DNA of 64,000 nt from assembly GCA_023376005.1 (NCBI GenBank), contig CM042181.1:17215412-17279411 (forward strand). The letters are read 5' to 3'. The notes below the pieces were generated by a model that did not search any database, was not told the DNA's origin, and saw nothing but the letters and a program-made list of their open reading frames with translations. The position numbers and the translations under genes were made by a program. Each line of letters begins with the position of its first letter. Positions within the stretch are counted from its first letter, which is position 1. The DNA is from Doryteuthis pealeii. Lineage: Eukaryota > Mollusca > Cephalopoda > Myopsida > Loliginidae. Shown one piece after another: positions 54,201 to 57,200 of this stretch.

Positions 54201-57200
54201 AGTGAGAAAGATGACTTGAATGAAGAGAGAGTGAATGAGAGAGATGACTGGAATGAAGAGAGAGTGAGTGAGAGAGATGACTTGAATGAAAGAGAGTGAG
54301 TGAGAGAGATGACTTGAATGAAGAGAGTGAGTAAGAGAGATGAATGAAGAGAGAGTGAGTAAGAGAGATGACTTGAATGAAGAGAGAGTGAGTAAGAGAG
54401 ATGATGAAGAGAGAGTGAGTAAGAGATGACTTGAATGAAGAGAGAGTGAGTGAGAGAGATGACTTTAATGAAGACAGAGTGAGTAAGAGAGATGACTTGA
54501 ATGAAGAGAGAGTGAGTGAGAGAGATGACTTGAATGAAGAGAGAGTGAGTGAGAAAGATGACTTGAATGAAGAGAAAGTGAGTGAGAGAGAAATTGACTG
54601 AAGAGAGAGTGAATGAGAGAGATGACTGGAATGAAGAGAGAGTGAGTGAGAGAGATGACTTGAATGAAGAGAGAGTGAGTGAGAGAGATGACTTGACTGA
54701 ATAGTGAGTGAGTAAGAGAGATGACTTGAATGAAGAGAGAGTAAGAGAGATGACTGAAGAGAGAGTGAGTAAGAGAGATGACTTGAATGAAGAGAGAGTG
54801 AGTGAGAGAGATGACTTTAATGAAGACAGAGTGAGTAAGAGAGATGACTTGAATGAAAGAGAGAGTGAGTGAGAGAGATGACTTGAATGAAGAGAGAGTG
54901 AGTGAGAAAGATGACTTGATGAAGAGAAAGTGAGTGAGAGAGAAATTGACTGAAGAGAGAGTGAATGAGAGAGATGACTGGAATGAAGAGAGAGTGAGTG
55001 AGAGAGATGATTGAATGAAGAGAGAGTGAGTGAGAGAGATGACTTGACTGAATAGTGAGTGAGTAAGAGAGATGACTTGAATGAAGAGAGAGTAAGAGAG
55101 ATGACTGAAGAGAGAGTGAGTAAGAGATGACTTGAATGAAGAGTGAGTAAGAGATGAGATGACGAGAGATGAACTGAAGAGAGAGAGTAAGAGAGATGAC
55201 GACTGAAGAGAGAGTGAGTGAGAGAGGTGACTTGACTGAAGAAGAGTGAGTAAGAGAGATGACTTGACTGAAAGAGAGAGTGAGTAAGAGAAATGACTTG
55301 AATGAAGAGAGTGAGTGAGAGAAATTGACTGAAGAGAGTGAGTGATTGACTGAAGAGAGAGTGAGTGAGAGAGAAAATTGACTGAAGAGAGAGTGAGTGA
55401 GAGAGATGACTTGACTGAAGAGAGAGTGAGTGAGAGAGATGACTTGACTGAAGAGAGAGTGAGTGAGAGAGATGACTTGACTGAAGAGAGAGTGAGTAAG
55501 AGAGATGACTTGAATGAAGAGAGAGTGAGTAAGAGAGATGACTTGACTGAAGAGAGAGTGAGTGAGAGAAATAAATTAACTGAATAGAGAGTGAGTGAGT
55601 GTCCAGAATTAGAACTAGTCTTTCCATGTCCACGTCCTTCATTGATAACCATTACACCATGAGTGCCTCTAACATTCCATTTATGTAGTTGATTTGAAAT
55701 ATTCAAGTGTGTTTATCTTTTTATGTAAGTAAACCAAAACATTTATTTATGTGAAGGGGAGGTGTCAACAAAATTTGGCTTAGGAACTTCTTTTGATAAC
55801 ACTGGTTTACAAAATAATATTTTTTGTCTGAGGCAAGAATGTGAATAGGTGTTTTTTTACTAATTTGGGTGTGCTGAATTCAAATTTATAAACAGTTTTG
55901 CTCTATCACCTCTAGTTTTCTGTCTTTTAAATAGTCTCATTTTAGTATATACAGAGTATATACATGCTTATTTCAACAGTTGCAGCAGCTTATTACAGAT
56001 AAAACAGGATAGATAAAGAACATTGACGGAATAAATATACTTGGATGACACAATGTACACAATTCATAGTACCGCAGACAGAAATGTGTTTTCTTAGATG
56101 ATCTGCTGACTGCCAGTGCACTACTGGCTGTTGATTGAGACGTGTTGGCTACGCTTAACTGCCAAAATCTGTCTTGATATATAGCTATATATATAATGTA
56201 ATGCTATCACTTACATTTATTGCATAATAACTAAAAAAGAAGACATAAGTCACACAATATTAGAAATTAACCCTGAATGCATATACACCTTTATGTACAG
56301 TATGTGTACAAAATGTACAGTGTGCATATCTAAAAAACTAGAGGTGATAAGTAAAAACGGATTTCCAATCTGAATTCAGCTGCACCCCCAAATTAGGTTA
56401 AAACAGCTATTTTTGTGCTTGCCTCAATTTCTTTGTAAACCAGTGTAATTAGTATTACTAGTACAAAATTAAAAAACACCCTCCGGGCGATGTAAAAATA
56501 GACTTTTGAAACATATTGCCTGAGGTGTGGGAGTAAAAAATTCAATGTTAGCGAGTTTGTACCCTAAGTAAGTAAAATCATCAAATTCATTAAAGGATTA
56601 AAAAATAAAACAATTTGAAATGTAAACTTTAAATATGTATTAAAATAAAACAAACTATATATAGATATATAATACCAGTCATGTATTTATTAAAACTTGT
56701 TTTAAAAAACAATGAGGACTGTCTAATGTTGCATGTTCAAATTTTGAGTGTATTTATTCTATGTTATGACGATTTTGGGTAATGTGACGTAAGCAATGAC
56801 GTAATTGTTGTTACAGACAAAAACCGGAGGCGAATCTCCATTATTAATAGATTTGTATTATTCGGACTATTGTCCTCTTCATTGTTATCTGTACAACGTT
56901 TCGCCCGATGTGCCCTCCGTCTTCAGGTATTTCTTGTCGGACTCGGGAACCTTCTTTTCGTAATCGGAGAACCTTCTTGTCATAATTGGGAGCCATCACT
57001 TTGAATCTAACCCTTTATTCCGTCCACGGGGGTATCCCATAGACTGAATAAAGGGTTAGGTTTAAAGTTCCATGATGGCTCCTGATTATAACAAGAAGGT
57101 TCCAGAGTTCGAAAAGAAAGTTCCCAAGTCTGAGATAGTTTCAGAGTCCGACAAGAAATACCTGAAGAAGGCTGGAGCTGAAACATTGTACAGATAACAA

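Noticed and set aside
53810..55642. 610-codon minus-strand frame (Ser/Leu/His-rich), and similar 428-codon frame at 43843-45129
   Set aside because: Pure by-product of the 33-bp unit staying in register; the initiating part is a tRNA-like SINE head, and composition is that of the repeat.
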